Origin: Apostichopus japonicus
Taxonomy: Eukaryota > Echinodermata > Holothuroidea > Aspidochirotida > Stichopodidae
Reading direction: 5' to 3'
Assembly: GCF_037975245.1 (NCBI RefSeq)
Contig: NC_092575.1
Location: 6,180,501-6,244,500 of the forward strand
Length of the DNA: 64,000 nucleotides
Part shown: in pieces, positions 11,999-51,745 of the stretch
Numbering within the stretch: the first letter of the stretch is position 1
Layout of the letters: every line of letters begins with the position of its first letter
Position numbers and translations under genes: made by a program
The notes under the pieces: model-generated
What the model saw: only the letters and a program-made list of their open reading frames with translations
Told to the model about the DNA's origin: nothing
Database searches by the model: none

Positions 11999-12374
11999 GT
12001 TTGGCTAAGATAGTTTCAGCTATTCCCTTTCTCAGAGACTCATGATACACATATTTGACGATAACCACACGTGGTCACAGTCTCGATGCAAAGGACTGGG
12101 TTGAGAGCGAATCAGTGAAGTAGTTCGGTTTATGTGCCCATGTTGTATATCGGCCGTGACTTTCCTTAAAAAGTATCATGAAAACTGTATTTTTTCACAG
12201 AATATTACTTTCTGGTTTACAAGAAATGAATGCGACGGTAGGTTAGTTTGACTCAATTATATTAATCTTTTTACAGCATTTCAATATGTAGGCCTAATTA
12301 AATATACACGAAACGAGACAATTAAAAACCTTCATCACGTGATCTTTACGACAACTGTTTCATATCAATTAGAT

Positions 12375-12768
12375 CAGGGTTGTCCAACCTACGGCCCGCG
12401 GGCCACAGTCCGGCCCGCCGCAGGGTTGCGTCCGGCCCGCCAGAGATGCTCTACGGTGCGAAATGTTAGTGAGCAGATTTATTGATAACAATTTGAATAT
12501 ATATAATCAATCATTCCAACCTTCTGGGTCCAAAAAACTGCATACAGGTCAGTTTGTGTGACACTCTCTCAGCGGAGGGGGGGGGGGGCGGATGGACTTT
12601 ATTCATCTGTTTTATCAGGGAGGAAAATAAATCAGTGCGCTCCGCGCGCACATTTTGTTGCCTTGGGCTTCGGGCAAAAAATGAAAATCGAGCGTAGGGT
12701 TCATGCGGCCCCCTCCTTCATCATAATCATTCCATGTGGCCCTCCTCTGCAAAGGTTGGACGACCCTG
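12375..12768. mobile_element. hAT-type MITE with 8-bp target duplication
   Basis: The element opens CAGGGTTGTCCAACCT and closes with AGGTTGGACGACCCTG, an imperfect terminal inverted repeat. It is flanked on both sides by the same 8 bp, AATTAGAT (12,367-12,374 and 12,769-12,776). The CAGGG terminus, 8-bp duplication and GGCCCGCGGGCC-rich subterminal sequence are typical of hAT (Charlie/Zaphod-like) non-autonomous elements. The 394-bp interior has no transposase and carries a G run near 12,577-12,589. The identical duplications suggest a fairly recent insertion. Confidence 0.88.
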
Positions 12769-12776
12769 AATTAGAT

Positions 12777-15723
12777 GATATGTGCGGCTATCTGTCATTT
12801 AATTTTCGTCACAAAAGCAGGCGAGTCCGATGAAACGACTGAACCAATCGACCTTGCTCGTAGGGCCTACAAAATCTCTAATCTAAAACCGCTTGCCCCA
12901 AGGCAATCGAATGCGTTTTGGCCGAGTAAGAGCGTTGTAAGAAAATAACATGAAATTTCGTGGGTTTGAGGATATTCCCCATATAGACAAACAACTTATT
13001 ATTAATGAAAGTTGATGTATTTATTTTTGCTGATGATAACTGTTTATTTCAGGAAAGATAACAGTTTATTTCAGGAAAGAAAGAGAGATAACTGTTTATA
13101 TCAGGAAAGAGTCGATTTCCACAGAAATCACACTTTGAATCCTGTACTTTAAGTGCCGACGGACGGTCACGGATAGCACATAAGACGTTTCCTTATCATA
13201 ACTACCGTAGTATTGCTATTGAATAAGGATATTTGACTTTTGTTTTCCTGTTTAGTTTTCATTCCTTTAGTATTTGTTTGTTTGTACAGTGATATATTAA
13301 CGTCACCGTTGATTTGTTGTTATAAGAGTTTCGACTTTTGGCATATACAGCATGCATGGCGAGTTGAGACGCAACGTGACGTAAGACACGGATCAGTGTT
13401 CATTCTGAAGCATGGACTTGCATGTATGCTACATGCCTGCACAGTGATTTCGAAGATAATACGAGGGCAGAATAAATGGTTCACGGTTCTCGAAAGTTAG
13501 TAAAGCAAGGATCTCGATCAATTCAGGACAGGCTCTACCGTTATCGTAAACAAAGACTCAAGTAATTTTTGATAGTTTTGTTTTACGAGTTTCCGACGGT
13601 TTCAAGTTTTTCATACATACTGTATGTTGATTTTTCCAGACAAAATTTTGTACAATCATCTTTGACGGAAGTTTATCTACAGGGGCCCATGTCTTGATAA
13701 GGCCTTCGGTACATCGTATTCCACATAAACACTGTTCAACAAGCACACCAGTAGCCTATATGTCTACAAGGATCGGAGATATGACAGGGATATTGGGGAT
13801 GGGGAGACTGGGACACTTGTGCACGATATGAGCGGTTTACATACGTACGTAAACCAACACGTCCAAGTAGCGTCAAAACTACTAATATCGATATCTTGTA
13901 TAGGACGGCGGCCATCTCAATACGATGAGTTATTTGGCCAGTGTCACATTTTGTGCAAATTCTAAAATGAGCCAATCATATTTTTTTGAGTTCTGACGGG
14001 TAGGGTGGTCCCATCTTTTAGTAGTTAACGTGGATCAGACCTTTCGATCGAGAGCACCACAGCCTAACATAATTTGACGAGGGTCACACACTATAAGTTG
14101 GGAGATTCTTACACAAACGCTATGTAGTATTGTGACGATGAGAATAGCCTAGAAAAAGTTTATCACTGTCCTTTGCGGTCAAAAAATTGGGACACACAGA
14201 GTGTACCTACCCTGTAAAAGTATTGACTGTAGGCTCATGTTCTCTGCGTTCCACGCTGGCACACCGCCAAACGTTTCTCCGAAAGGTTCCTCCTCCGGGG
14301 AATATAGTTTTTTATTCATTTCTTTCGCAAAAAGTTGACAAACCACAATGATATATTTATAATTATGGTTCCCAAATCGTCATGTAAATGAAAAATAATT
14401 TCAGATCAAGCTTGGTTCAATCGTATTCTCCTGGTTGTCACCACGATGGACATTTCCCTAATACCTAGCCATTTGGTGGTGGGGGTGGCATGGGGTGAGA
14501 TTTGAATTTTTGATATTGATTTTGGTAAGGTTTTGTGTTGTTTTCCATCAATCCTATTATTACTTTGATCAATCTATTCATTCCAAATTACTTCTACAAT
14601 TTTAGATTTCAGTGACCACTATATTCGATTGGTATCACCAACCAGTATAAATGCAAACAGTGAAATTGTGTTGTGAAATTGAGGAAGGGGGCCATTTGTG
14701 TATCCATTTTAATAAATGCAACCAACCCTTTGGTCTGTCCAAAAATAATACTTTAGAATAGCTGGCGATATTGATTGTGACTGAATATCCTTATAAAATG
14801 AAGAACATACATGTCGTCAGTTCAATATAATATATCTATTTCAAGATAAACCATTTACAAAAATGATAAGTTTTACATGTTTAAGGAAAAAACAAATAAA
14901 AATTTCTTTGAGAAATTGCATACATATCTAAGCTTTCAGAGACTCCCAACATCAAGGTGAAAGGTATCGCAGCAGGAAAACTGAATCTTAGGGGCAGCAG
15001 AGTGGAACACTTAAAAGAATATTACCTCAAATTAAACATAAAAACCAATGAAGCTGATCAGCACCAAGGTAGAACAGTCGGGTGCAGGAAGGAACAGTAC
15101 ACTACCTGAACAGTAACATGAAACATTGAGTCCTGTCAAAGCCTGAAGGACAATCGCTGTCGCAACTAGGGAGACTACCAAGGTGGATGGAGTAGATGCA
15201 CAAAAAATCGTGCAATACAAAACTTACTTTACCTTGCAAGTAACAAAATATGACTCCTGAAGATAGGTCATCACCATGGCAACCAACTCTACAAAACAAC
15301 ATTGATTCACCATCACACTGAGGGCTTACTATACTCTCAGCATGCGGCAGCATAATATCTTTGAATCCTTTCCAACGGGAGTCAAGGAAGGTTTACGTCT
15401 AAAATGATACACACTTGTAGTGAGTCAGAGGGCACGACATTTCAATCCTGGCACGATCTTCTTCTTCTGGTATATTAAGTAACCTCAAGTGAATCGTGAT
15501 AAAGTGAGATGAAGATACATATTCTGATGTTGCAAAATGGGTTCGTAAAGCATTAATGACCTACGGGGCATAAAGACCTCCATATGAACCAGCTCACTAA
15601 AACTACTGATACAACTCATCTTCTCAACTTCGAATCTGGTGAAAGGTACAAATTTTGGATTCTGTTACAGACATTACACAACCAGGGTTGAAATGACCTG
15701 ATGGCAACAAGGATAAATAAAAG
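12777..15723. other. Intergenic DNA, no supportable gene
   Basis: Beyond the short array at 13,035-13,110 I see no convincing exon, RNA gene or bounded repeat. Open frames such as 13,240-13,500 (plus) and 15,032-15,353 (minus) lack recognisable content or splice context. The right part (from ~14,300) could include distal 3' flank of HEATR6. Confidence 0.35.
13035..13110. repeat. Short tandem array, three units
   Basis: GATAACTGTTTATTTCAGGA-type units begin at 13,035, 13,057 and 13,087; the last interval is longer because of an inserted AAGAGA. Noncoding. Confidence 0.7.
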
Positions 15724-16030
15724 TTGGTGCCCCTAAAACCGAAGTGACAACAATGAGGACAAATTGAGCTTGGTGCCCCTAAAACTTATCTGACAGCAAT
15801 GAGGACAAATGAACTCGGTGCCTATAAAACTTACTTGACAGCAATGAAGACAAATTTAGCTTGGTGCCCCTAAAACTTAGGTGACAGCAATGAGGACAAA
15901 TTCAGCTTGGTGCCCTTAAAACCTCAGTGACAGCAATGAAGACAAATTGAGCTTGGTGCCCAAATTGAGCTTGGTGCCCCTAAAACTTACCTGACAGCAA
16001 TGAAGACAAATTGAGCTTGGTGCCCCTAAA
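15724..16030. repeat. Minisatellite, ~46-bp period, about seven units
   Basis: Units carry GCTTGGTGCCCCTAAAACTT followed by TGACAGCAATGAGGACAAAT. The core recurs at about 15,724, 15,770, 15,814, 15,860, 15,905, 15,951, 15,970 and 16,016, with one unit shortened to 19 bp. Units differ by a few bases. No coding frame spans the array. It lies ~1.8 kb beyond the HEATR6 stop codon. Confidence 0.85.
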
Positions 16031-16898
16031 AATTTCCTTAATGCCCTTTAAATATCATCTGTTACCGATGGCAACAACTGCCAAGCCTCTTGAAACAAGT
16101 TGCTACAGGTGCTCTCATAATCATTCAATCCGGGCTAAAAATTGTCCCAAATGCCAATAACATATATCCCCAAAAAACCGCTATTAAGCAGCTGTGGTAA
16201 ACACAAAGATATAGATGGAAGGTTTTACAAATGGTCTCGGGAATCCTTCCTCTCTGCCACTCTCTGTCATTTCTGGATGTGGTTTCATTCACTCTGGAAA
16301 ATAACTGCTTGGATGCCATTTTAAGATTTTACAAAATTGTCAATGTGCCCTTGGCCTTTTGAAAGCTGAAAAACTGCCATGGTGCCATTCCATTTCAATG
16401 AAAATCTAGGTCAATTTCCAATTTGCCATAAAATATCTACTTTGCCCCTCCCATTCATTAATTTGAGCTCTGGGATTAACCCCCTGCCAGCCTAAATGAT
16501 CATTTTCATGACTGATAGGTAGAGCCTGCTATTATCACTGCAGGGTGTATTCTTCCCCACAATTTTGGTTCGCTTGAAATGAAATAAGCAAATAATTACT
16601 ATAGTCCAGTGATGCAAAACATTGATCTATTTCTTGTGGGGGAACTTAAATGTTACACTTGAATTATCCACTATTCAAGGCTACAATGAATACCAACAAG
16701 TTTATGGGAGTGATTACTGAATCATTAAACAATGTTAACTCAGATGACAAAAATGCAATAACCACATCATTCCTAGATGGAAGCCGTAACATCAGCCCAC
16801 ACATTTAGAGGTCTGCTAACCCTAAAACATAAAAAGTCTGACTAGGGCACAACAGCCTATGTGGTGGTAACACCAATCCACATCAAACAGATCTGGAT

Positions 16899-17085
16899 AT
16901 GATCAATGTCGTAACTATTAAAGACAAGATCTAATTAATGTCGTAACTACTAAAGACAAGATCTGATCAATATCATAACTATTAAGGACAAGATATGATC
17001 AATATCGTAACTATTAATGATAAGATCTGATCAATATCGTAACTACTAAAGACAAGATCTGATCAATGTGGTAACTATTTAAGAC
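16899..17085. repeat. Minisatellite, 32-bp period, six units
   Basis: Units of the type ATCAATATCGTAACTATTAA plus AGACAAGATCTG repeat at 32-bp spacing without spacers, so it is a plain tandem array and not a CRISPR. It lies in the 3' flank of HEATR6, ~0.8 kb past the stop codon. Confidence 0.85.
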
Positions 17086-17187
17086 AAGACAGATCACTAT
17101 CAGCAGATTCTCCTTGTTTTACATTTGTAGAGGACCCCTTCAACCCAGCACCCCAAAAGTTGATTTTTGTAAAATTTGAAGGAACAA

Positions 17188-17276
17188 AAAAAATTGTTGG
17201 CTAGAGCACAATTCAGATCAGTAACCACAGGATTACAAATCCTTTGCTCTACCAAGTGAGTGAGCTATCAAGCTCT
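17188..17276 (-). pseudogene. Degenerate tRNA-Thr-like sequence (SINE head or pseudogene)
   Basis: The minus strand reads GATAGCTCACTCACTTGG, then TAGAGC, then an anticodon arm AGGA-TTTGTAA-TCCT with anticodon TGT. A D-arm (GCTC/GAGC) is present, but the T-arm (ACTGATCTGAATT) no longer has GGTTCGAATC. This looks like a tRNA-Thr-derived SINE head or tRNA pseudogene rather than a working tRNA. A diagnostic SINE tail was not identified. Confidence 0.55.
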
Positions 17277-17494
17277 AGTTTGGTAGATAAAAACATTTCT
17301 TTGCTATTTGGGGGGTGGAAGAGAGAGAGGGGGGGCACAGTATGTTACATACTAAACCAGGGACAGCATGTCAGTTTCAAGATACAACCCAGAAAGCAGC
17401 AGGGAAATGGTTCCAAGTGAAATGTGAAATGTTTAGATCACTAGTTTGAATCCTGTTTAGGCTAAGCATTATAAGGTCACTTAAAAATTTGATT

Positions 17495-17500
17495 TTTATT
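17495..17500 (-). terminator. Candidate HEATR6 polyadenylation signal
   Basis: AATAAA on the minus strand, about 350 nt past the HEATR6 stop codon. The true cleavage site cannot be determined from sequence alone. Confidence 0.35.
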
Positions 17501-17768
17501 TCCCCAGTCAATTTTCCATTTACTTATTATCAACATTTGGACTGCAAATTATGCCATATGCATCAACCTAACATATCCTGGACAAAGCTGATATGCCACA
17601 GGTTTGGGAACCATGGCAATAAAACCCCCTTTGTAACATTTGGAAAACATTTTTGAAAAATGGTAATTTGCATAAGATATTTCCATTCAGATTTGATAAT
17701 CAATCATTTCTGTGACTGACAGGAGTCTCAAGAGTATACATTAATCATACCTCTCGCAGAGGTGGAGC

Positions 17769-17821
17769 ATTAATCTATCTGTTCTTGAAACTCTGGTGCT
17801 GACAAGGATACATTCTTCATA
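17769..17821 (-). pseudogene. Tandem copy of the end of the HEATR6 last exon
   Basis: On the minus strand this segment reads MKNVSLSAPEFQEQID then a stop, paralleling the authentic C-terminus MKNVSLSEPESQEEMN-stop at 17,853-17,906. The spacing is 83 bp, and the flanking text (CTCTCGCAGAGG versus CACTCGCAGAGG) is duplicated too. It sits in the 3' UTR direction, after the real stop, so it is not translated in the normal frame. Confidence 0.8.
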
Positions 17822-17852
17822 CATTCATCATACCACTCGCAGAGGCAGAGTA

Positions 17853-41873
<24,021 letters not shown>

Positions 41874-42164
41874 AACTTTAATTTAAAAGATGTATTGTGG
41901 TCATAACTTCATAACAGGGTCCCAACTTCTACGATACACAGTTTGGAAACTAAGGCACCATGCAGCTGCGGATTTAACAAAGCTTCACAAAATTATTTCA
42001 AATGCAGATTTTAAGAATAAAATATTCTAGAATATCAAGCATTAGCAAGAATAATAATATTTTACATAATTAAGGTGTATTTCATCTAATTTTTGTTAGA
42101 AATACCTTTATTTTATTATTTTATTAACTGTAAAATTTGGCTAGGTATCGACCGAGTCAGCAAT
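41874..42164. promoter_or_regulatory. Putative bidirectional HEATR6/COQ5 promoter
   Basis: The two genes start head-to-head with only 291 bp between ATG codons, which must contain both 5' UTRs and start sites. No strong TATA box is placed for either gene, and the DNA is AT-rich with no CpG island. Shared control is inferred from geometry only. Confidence 0.55.
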
Positions 42165-46106
<3,942 letters not shown>

Positions 46107-47745
46107 AGAAAAAAATGGAAGGCCTGACTTTAAACAAGCTACAATATTTGATGCAAAAATTTAAAGTCTTTTAATTCAGTACTCAAAGAATGTGGCATTC
46201 TATGTGAACAGCTTAATCCAATGGCTGATTTGGACAAGTATTGTTTGGTGTCAGTATAAACTGGTGTAAATCAAAACTGTGATTTTTATGTTAAGATCCA
46301 AGCAAAAAAGATCTTGGCACACTGTGATCATTCTCATAAAAAACATGTTTGAAACTCTTTACTTTTGGGGGTTGGATAGGAGGAAATTCATATTTAAGAG
46401 ATTAAGCAGTGAACATTATATGCTTCTGGTAGTGAAAGCTATTGCAAGGAAATCAGAAAACCTGTTGGAGAAGTAATGCAGTCAAAACAATCTTGTGTGA
46501 GTAACACACAAACAATACTTGAAAGAAACCTGTACTAATATAAAGAGGAATTATTAACACCGATATTGATTAAATGAATGAAGAATGATTAGCCTTTAAT
46601 TCATGAGGTTTTCCAGCTGAAATGCTGCATTGACTATGTTTTGGGGCGTGGCCTCCAACCAACAGTTGCTTTGGGATGTTTGTTGGTTTTCTATTTAGAC
46701 AGCTGGGGCACAGTATGTTACAGAAGACACCCTGCTTACCTCCCCATATGTCGAAAAAGATGCTGGAAAGGACTTGTGCAATCTAATTTTGCTCCCCCCA
46801 TCTATGCTTATTAATAATCTTGATATGATAATTCAGTTGTTCAGAGAAAATGAGATAATAGTCTGTTGAATTCATAATGGATATTTTTGTCATTAAATTT
46901 GCATGTTTGCTATTCAAGTGTTGTTCATTGTCTTCTGTTCTTACTTTTTGTCATTTCAAACTAAAAAAGTAAATAAAGTGCATTCTGACTCCTCTATCAG
47001 TGGTGCCTTTAGGTGGCCTTCCTCCACCCAACAATGTACCCCCTCAAGACTTTTTCTCCCCCTGCCCCCTCCCCAAAAACATTACAAAATTAGATATGCT
47101 TCTCTCAGTTCAGCTACTTGCAGACTGTAAATCTAACCACTGTTCGAATGTTACCTTTGGCATTGTAAGATTGATATTTTTTAATTGAAATGGACGTGCT
47201 GAACACATAGATTGGAAATATTAATAGTTATTTGAAAATCATACAAACAGTAGAACTATTCAACTTTTTCAACAGACTATCATGCATTGTGTAACTCTAA
47301 AGGGATCCAACGTTTATTATTCTGATTTTTGTTTGCACTTCTTGAGCCCATAACTACATGCCAATGTTTATGATTCTGATGACTAAAACACTTGACTAAA
47401 ACACTAAGTATAGTATTACATGATGACTAAAACACTTAGTATAGTATTACAAGAGTATATTTATATGAGTTCTTGAGAAACTAGGAGTCTAGGATACTGA
47501 CTTGGGTAAATCCATGTGTGACCAAACCATATCATCATGCACTATGATCTACCCCCTCCCACAAGCTAGCCCACCTCAACACTTCCCAATCCCCAATCCC
47601 CAGCATCCACTATTCACTTCTTCACATATATCCATAACCCCCTTTCAGCCCTTTTGTGGATCGTCAACAATACTTTGGCATAGGAAAATGAACGACGCAT
47701 GTCCTAACCGACATACGGCTCTGTGTAAACCACGATTATACCGCC
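46107..47745. other. COQ5 3' flank and MRPL18 upstream region
   Basis: Includes the COQ5 3' UTR; an AATAAA occurs at 46,972-46,977. A 36-bp direct duplication (GACTAAAACACTTAGTATAG) lies at about 47,383-47,450. No further gene is seen; open frames near 46,903-47,188 lack recognisable content. Confidence 0.45.
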
Positions 47746-50254
47746 ATGCAGAGTAGTGGTACTAGCGTGGAAGGTGTAAAGTGTTTGATGTATGTTGCTG
47801 CAGTCGTCACCGAGCAAAGTAACTCGAATCTAGTACAGGTTGTTAATAATAAAATGATGGCTTTAATGAAGAGATTAGCCACTCCATCAGCGGCCCTTAC
47901 TTGTGCGAGATCATTGAAAGGTAATAACACTATTTGCACATGTTGCTTAAAATAATTAATTAAAATATAACCTAATTTAACTTAAACCAACATATCAAAA
48001 CGCACGTTCACATAGCAATCAGGCCTATTCTGCGAAACATTAGATTGACAAATTTAGAGGAACCAAGGAACACCACAATTCCTACAGTGTAACTAATACC
48101 CTGTTGATGTAGTATTATAATATTATTAGGACTAGGCTGTATATCATATGGCAGTACAATTTGGAAAGTGCACAACTGCCCAACCTGTGATTGTGAAAGT
48201 ACTAGTATAAGGCTGGCGCATGTAGAGAAATATGGATACTATAGCCGAGAGCAGGTTCAAAAATAGGGTTAGGTTTTAGTATTACTAACTAGTAATGGCC
48301 TATGTGTATAAATCTTAAGGCGTGAATACATTCTCAATAACATGGCAATTTATGACAAACACGACCAGAAAATGTAAGGCATTTTGTTGACCCGATGCAT
48401 ACTAGTCATGTGTTTGATTTCATTATGGATATTCCACAGTGGCATTTGTACAGTATTTGCAGATCTTCCAAGTTCTATAAATTAAGTAAGCAATTTATTG
48501 GTTCTGGCAATCTTTTGCAAAACCTATCAGTATCAGTTTACTCAATTTACTAATATCTTTATGCTCAGAAAAATGCCACATGTTTTGTACTGTATTCTGA
48601 TATACATGTAATTTTTCTTACTTGTTTTTCTTTCCTTTTTATTTGCATACATAGCCGGTCCTCTATTGACATGGTCAGTAGTGAACTTTGTTCAAAGAAA
48701 TCAGAATTCTTTATCCACTAATTCATACTCTACAACTTCCACTACTGAAAATGAGCAATGTGAGAGGGTATCAGAAAATGATACAGTTTCCCCAGAATTT
48801 GTTAATCGCAACCCACGAAACCTTGAGAAGATGGCCCTAGCATACAAAGACAAGGGCTGGTATAAGTCACACCCAAGGAAAGAATACTGGCACAAGTAAG
48901 CAAGTCATACATTGTTTTATAGTATTAATGATTATTATTATTATATGAAAACCACCTCCCCCCCCCCCCAAAAAAAAAGAGAGAAAAAACAAGTGCTTTG
49001 TGATACCAATGTTCAATGACGACTGCTAGGTCAGTTGTCACATGACAGCTGGTTTGGTAACAAAAAACTTATCAATACACACAAGTATTCAAAAGCTATC
49101 AAATAAAATCTCTAAGCTGTCCTGGGTAATGAATTGTGACAATTTAAGCATATCTAATAGTTTTGATATAAATTTCATTTAAATTATTTTGTTTTAATAC
49201 TTAACATTGAATGTAACAATACAACGTAATCATGGATTTAGTTGAAGCACTTCTTTGCATTTTTTCATTAATTTTACTGTCTGGATATCACTCCAAATGA
49301 GATCACACTTGATCAATTAAAACACCTTCCTTTATTATTTTTCCCACCAAATTAATCAATTGATCCTTAGCATTTTTATATGACAGGTAAACTTTGAGCA
49401 GTATACTACTTGTAAAAATTGTTTAGATTTGGTTTGTTAAATATAACAAATTCCTTATTGAAATGGTGAATTTGAACTAAACTGTAGGTCAACCTTCATG
49501 TTGAATAAACATTTTCTGTCACACAAAGAAGAATATTTGAATTTTTCAATTCCCCAGTGTATCAAGTGTTTTACGTTTACTTGTTAAGCTAACATTGTGT
49601 TCAATCCATAACATCTGTTTTTAATATTAATTTTGCTTTTACCAGATTATTTGTTAAGAAAACTTCAAGACATGTCTCTGCTTGGGTGGAACATGTAAAT
49701 GGACACATCCCTGTGAAGGCATCGACAGAAGAATGGGCCATCAAGAAACACCTGTATAGTACCACCGACGTCGTAGCTCGGCGCAATTTGGGAAGAGTCC
49801 TAGCTCAGCGATGTCTTGAAGCCGGCATCGAATATATGGTTTGTGGTCTAGACACAGAAGAGTTAAAAGGAGAAGGGGTAAGAACATAAATTTGTTAACT
49901 TCCTTTACTTTTCATCTGACGTTTGCTTAAGATGAAATGAGATATTTGTTGTATATTATGACTGCATTACGTCTAATGAATTCTTTCTGATGTAGTCTCA
50001 AAGTTTATACACTGTTTTTTGATGTAGAAGTTGGTTGACAGAATTATCTGATAAGATTTTTTTTTGAAACAAAATTGTTTAAAAGCACTCATAGTTAACA
50101 TCTCTGAAGATTACAGATTTCTTTCTCTGGTGTTTTCTTTTGACAGAATAAAGCATTCTACGATGCCATGGTCGGGTCTGGAGTTACATTTGAAGAACCC
50201 AAACCAATCAATGACTTTGTAGCTAAGAAAGATTATTTACCAGAAAATATTTAG
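47746..50254 (+). CDS. MRPL18: Mitochondrial large ribosomal subunit protein uL18m, 4 exons
   Basis: Exons: 47746-47920, 48655-48895, 49646-49877, 50147-50254; GT-AG, phase closes to 251 aa. Seen: [74 protein letters not shown] and [11 protein letters not shown], each closely matching MRPL18 (human 180 aa). The protein binds 5S rRNA or its positional substitute in the mitoribosome central protuberance and has been implicated in 5S rRNA import. The ATG at 47,746 has a good context (CCGCCATGC); a second in-frame ATG pair at 47,854/47,857 begins [20 protein letters not shown], a more typical presequence, giving 215 aa. The real start is open. AATAAA lies ~240 nt past the stop. Confidence 0.95.
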
Positions 50255-50493
50255 AGCTTTACCGTCGATGGAAGAGGGCGACATTTCTTTTCAATTGCAT
50301 GTGATTGTGTGTTCACTTCCATGCTTTTCAGTCCATTTAAAGACAATAGTGAGCAGTATTTGTATCACCAGCTTCACACAGCTGAATTTTTATTATTCTT
50401 GGAAAATTTGTAGCAGGAAGGATGTTCAAGTACAAGCAGGATACGTTTGGATCGTGTGAAGAATTTTGTTATGTTCCTGTTTTACAGATCAGA

Positions 50494-50499
50494 AATAAA
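50494..50499 (+). terminator. Candidate MRPL18 polyadenylation signal
   Basis: AATAAA in AGAAATAAATTTG, 240 nt past the MRPL18 stop codon and before the repeat that begins near 50,620. Confidence 0.5.
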
Positions 50500-50619
50500 T
50501 TTGAATGTTCCTCAATCCCAATAATATCCTGTCATCTCTTTTCTATAACAATATTTCATAGAGTGAATAGTGAATTCATCAGTTTGTTGATCAAAGAACT
50601 GACAGAAAGTTGTCTACTG

Positions 50620-51260
50620 ATATTTAGCTCATACCAGCATGCTGGTGTGAGCTATTGTTACAGTGCGGCGTCTATCACTCTATCCGTCAACAATTGGTAA
50701 AACCGCTGCTACTTGCACAGTGTTTGATGGAATTTCATGAAACTTGGACACAAGGACCATTGGGTATAGGGCCATCAGAAATGGTCCGAAATTTGGGGTC
50801 AAAGGTCACCTGTGGGCCGTAATGGGCCATTTTGTGGAAATACGCAAAATGCTTCTTCTCCTACAGATTCCATGGTACAATGTTGCGGGTTTGTCACGAT
50901 AGTACTATGGAAGTTTTACCTTCAGGGTGTTCATGAATTTGAGATCATAGATCAACTAGGGGTCTTTTGTGGCCCGGGCCGAGGCCCTATATTTTCAAAT
51001 TGCTCCTGTTCGTACAGTGTATGGCGAGTTATAATGAAACTTGGTGACAACGTTCCTCGGGATGAGAGTTACGAGGGGTGTTCGGAAAATTGAGGTCAAA
51101 TGTCATTTAGGGGGTCATCGGGGGTCATTCTTTGTAATATTTTCAAATATCTCAATCTCCTCAAGATTTTGATGGATCATATTCAAAGTTGAACTGATGA
51201 TTGTTGGATTGTGTATGAATAAGGTGATGCCTAAAAATTTTTGGTCAAAAGTTAATCAAT
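50620..51260. repeat. Dispersed repeat headed by a palindrome
   Basis: The segment begins with a 28-bp palindrome (AGCTCATACCAGCA / TGCTGGTGTGAGCT, 13 of 14 paired; 50,626-50,653) and continues with two related blocks, each with AATGAAACTTGG/CATGAAACTTGG text followed by GGTCAAAGGTCA or GGTCAAATGTCA and GGGTCAT runs. It has the look of a non-autonomous element. The right boundary is uncertain and no target duplication was found. Confidence 0.5.
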
Positions 51261-51654
51261 TACAATTAATCCCCATTGTTTAAAAAATCTGAGCCTTCAC
51301 TTTTTGCCAAAGCTCCTTTAATTTGTGTCCCAGTCTCTGCAGTGTTTGTTTACATTTGTGGTAAAGCTCTGCAGAGGCTGTTAGTGGAATTAAAGCAGGA
51401 CTGGGAGTTGTTATTAACTGTTGAACTGTAAGCATGAGAGCCCTATAGCCAATCAGCACTTGCCGATTCTTAGAAGTCTTTGAGCCTGAGGTATGTAGGC
51501 AGCCAGCCAAAATTTTGGCAAGGAGTACTTCAGCTCTGCTCAGGAAGAGGGGAGAAAGTTTAATAGGGTAGGTCAGTGGTATTGTTTGAGAGAGTGGGTA
51601 AAATAGGATTTAAAGGGGGAAAATAGGAATTATAGCCAGTGGTGTGGCCAGGAT

Positions 51655-51745
51655 TCTGCTAACGGAGGGGGGGGGGGTTATCCCTAATGGGCCCAAAATT
51701 GGTGGAATCTGAAAAATGGCCTGAAATATGGTGGGCCATAAAGTT
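51655..51745. repeat. G-tract dispersed repeat fragment
   Basis: GTGGCCAGGATTCTGCTAAC then a G run and GGGCCCAAAATTGGTGGAAT resemble the G-tract fragments near 2,510-2,580. Probable remnant of a common transposable element of this genome. Confidence 0.4.

Noticed and set aside
13240-13500. 86-codon plus-strand open frame with a hydrophobic start
   Set aside because: Signal-peptide-like start is likely chance in T-rich DNA; the rest shows no recognisable pattern.
13838-13859. Near-palindrome GGTTTACATACGTACGTAAACC as a regulatory site
   Set aside because: Imperfect, and no gene nearby; palindromic TACGTA text is common by chance in this composition.
16899-17085. Regular 32-bp repeats suggesting a CRISPR array
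   Set aside because: Units are contiguous with no unique spacers and the genome is animal; it is a minisatellite.
17188-17276. Functional tRNA-Thr gene
   Set aside because: The T-arm consensus is lost and the acceptor stem does not pair; called a degenerate tRNA-like sequence.
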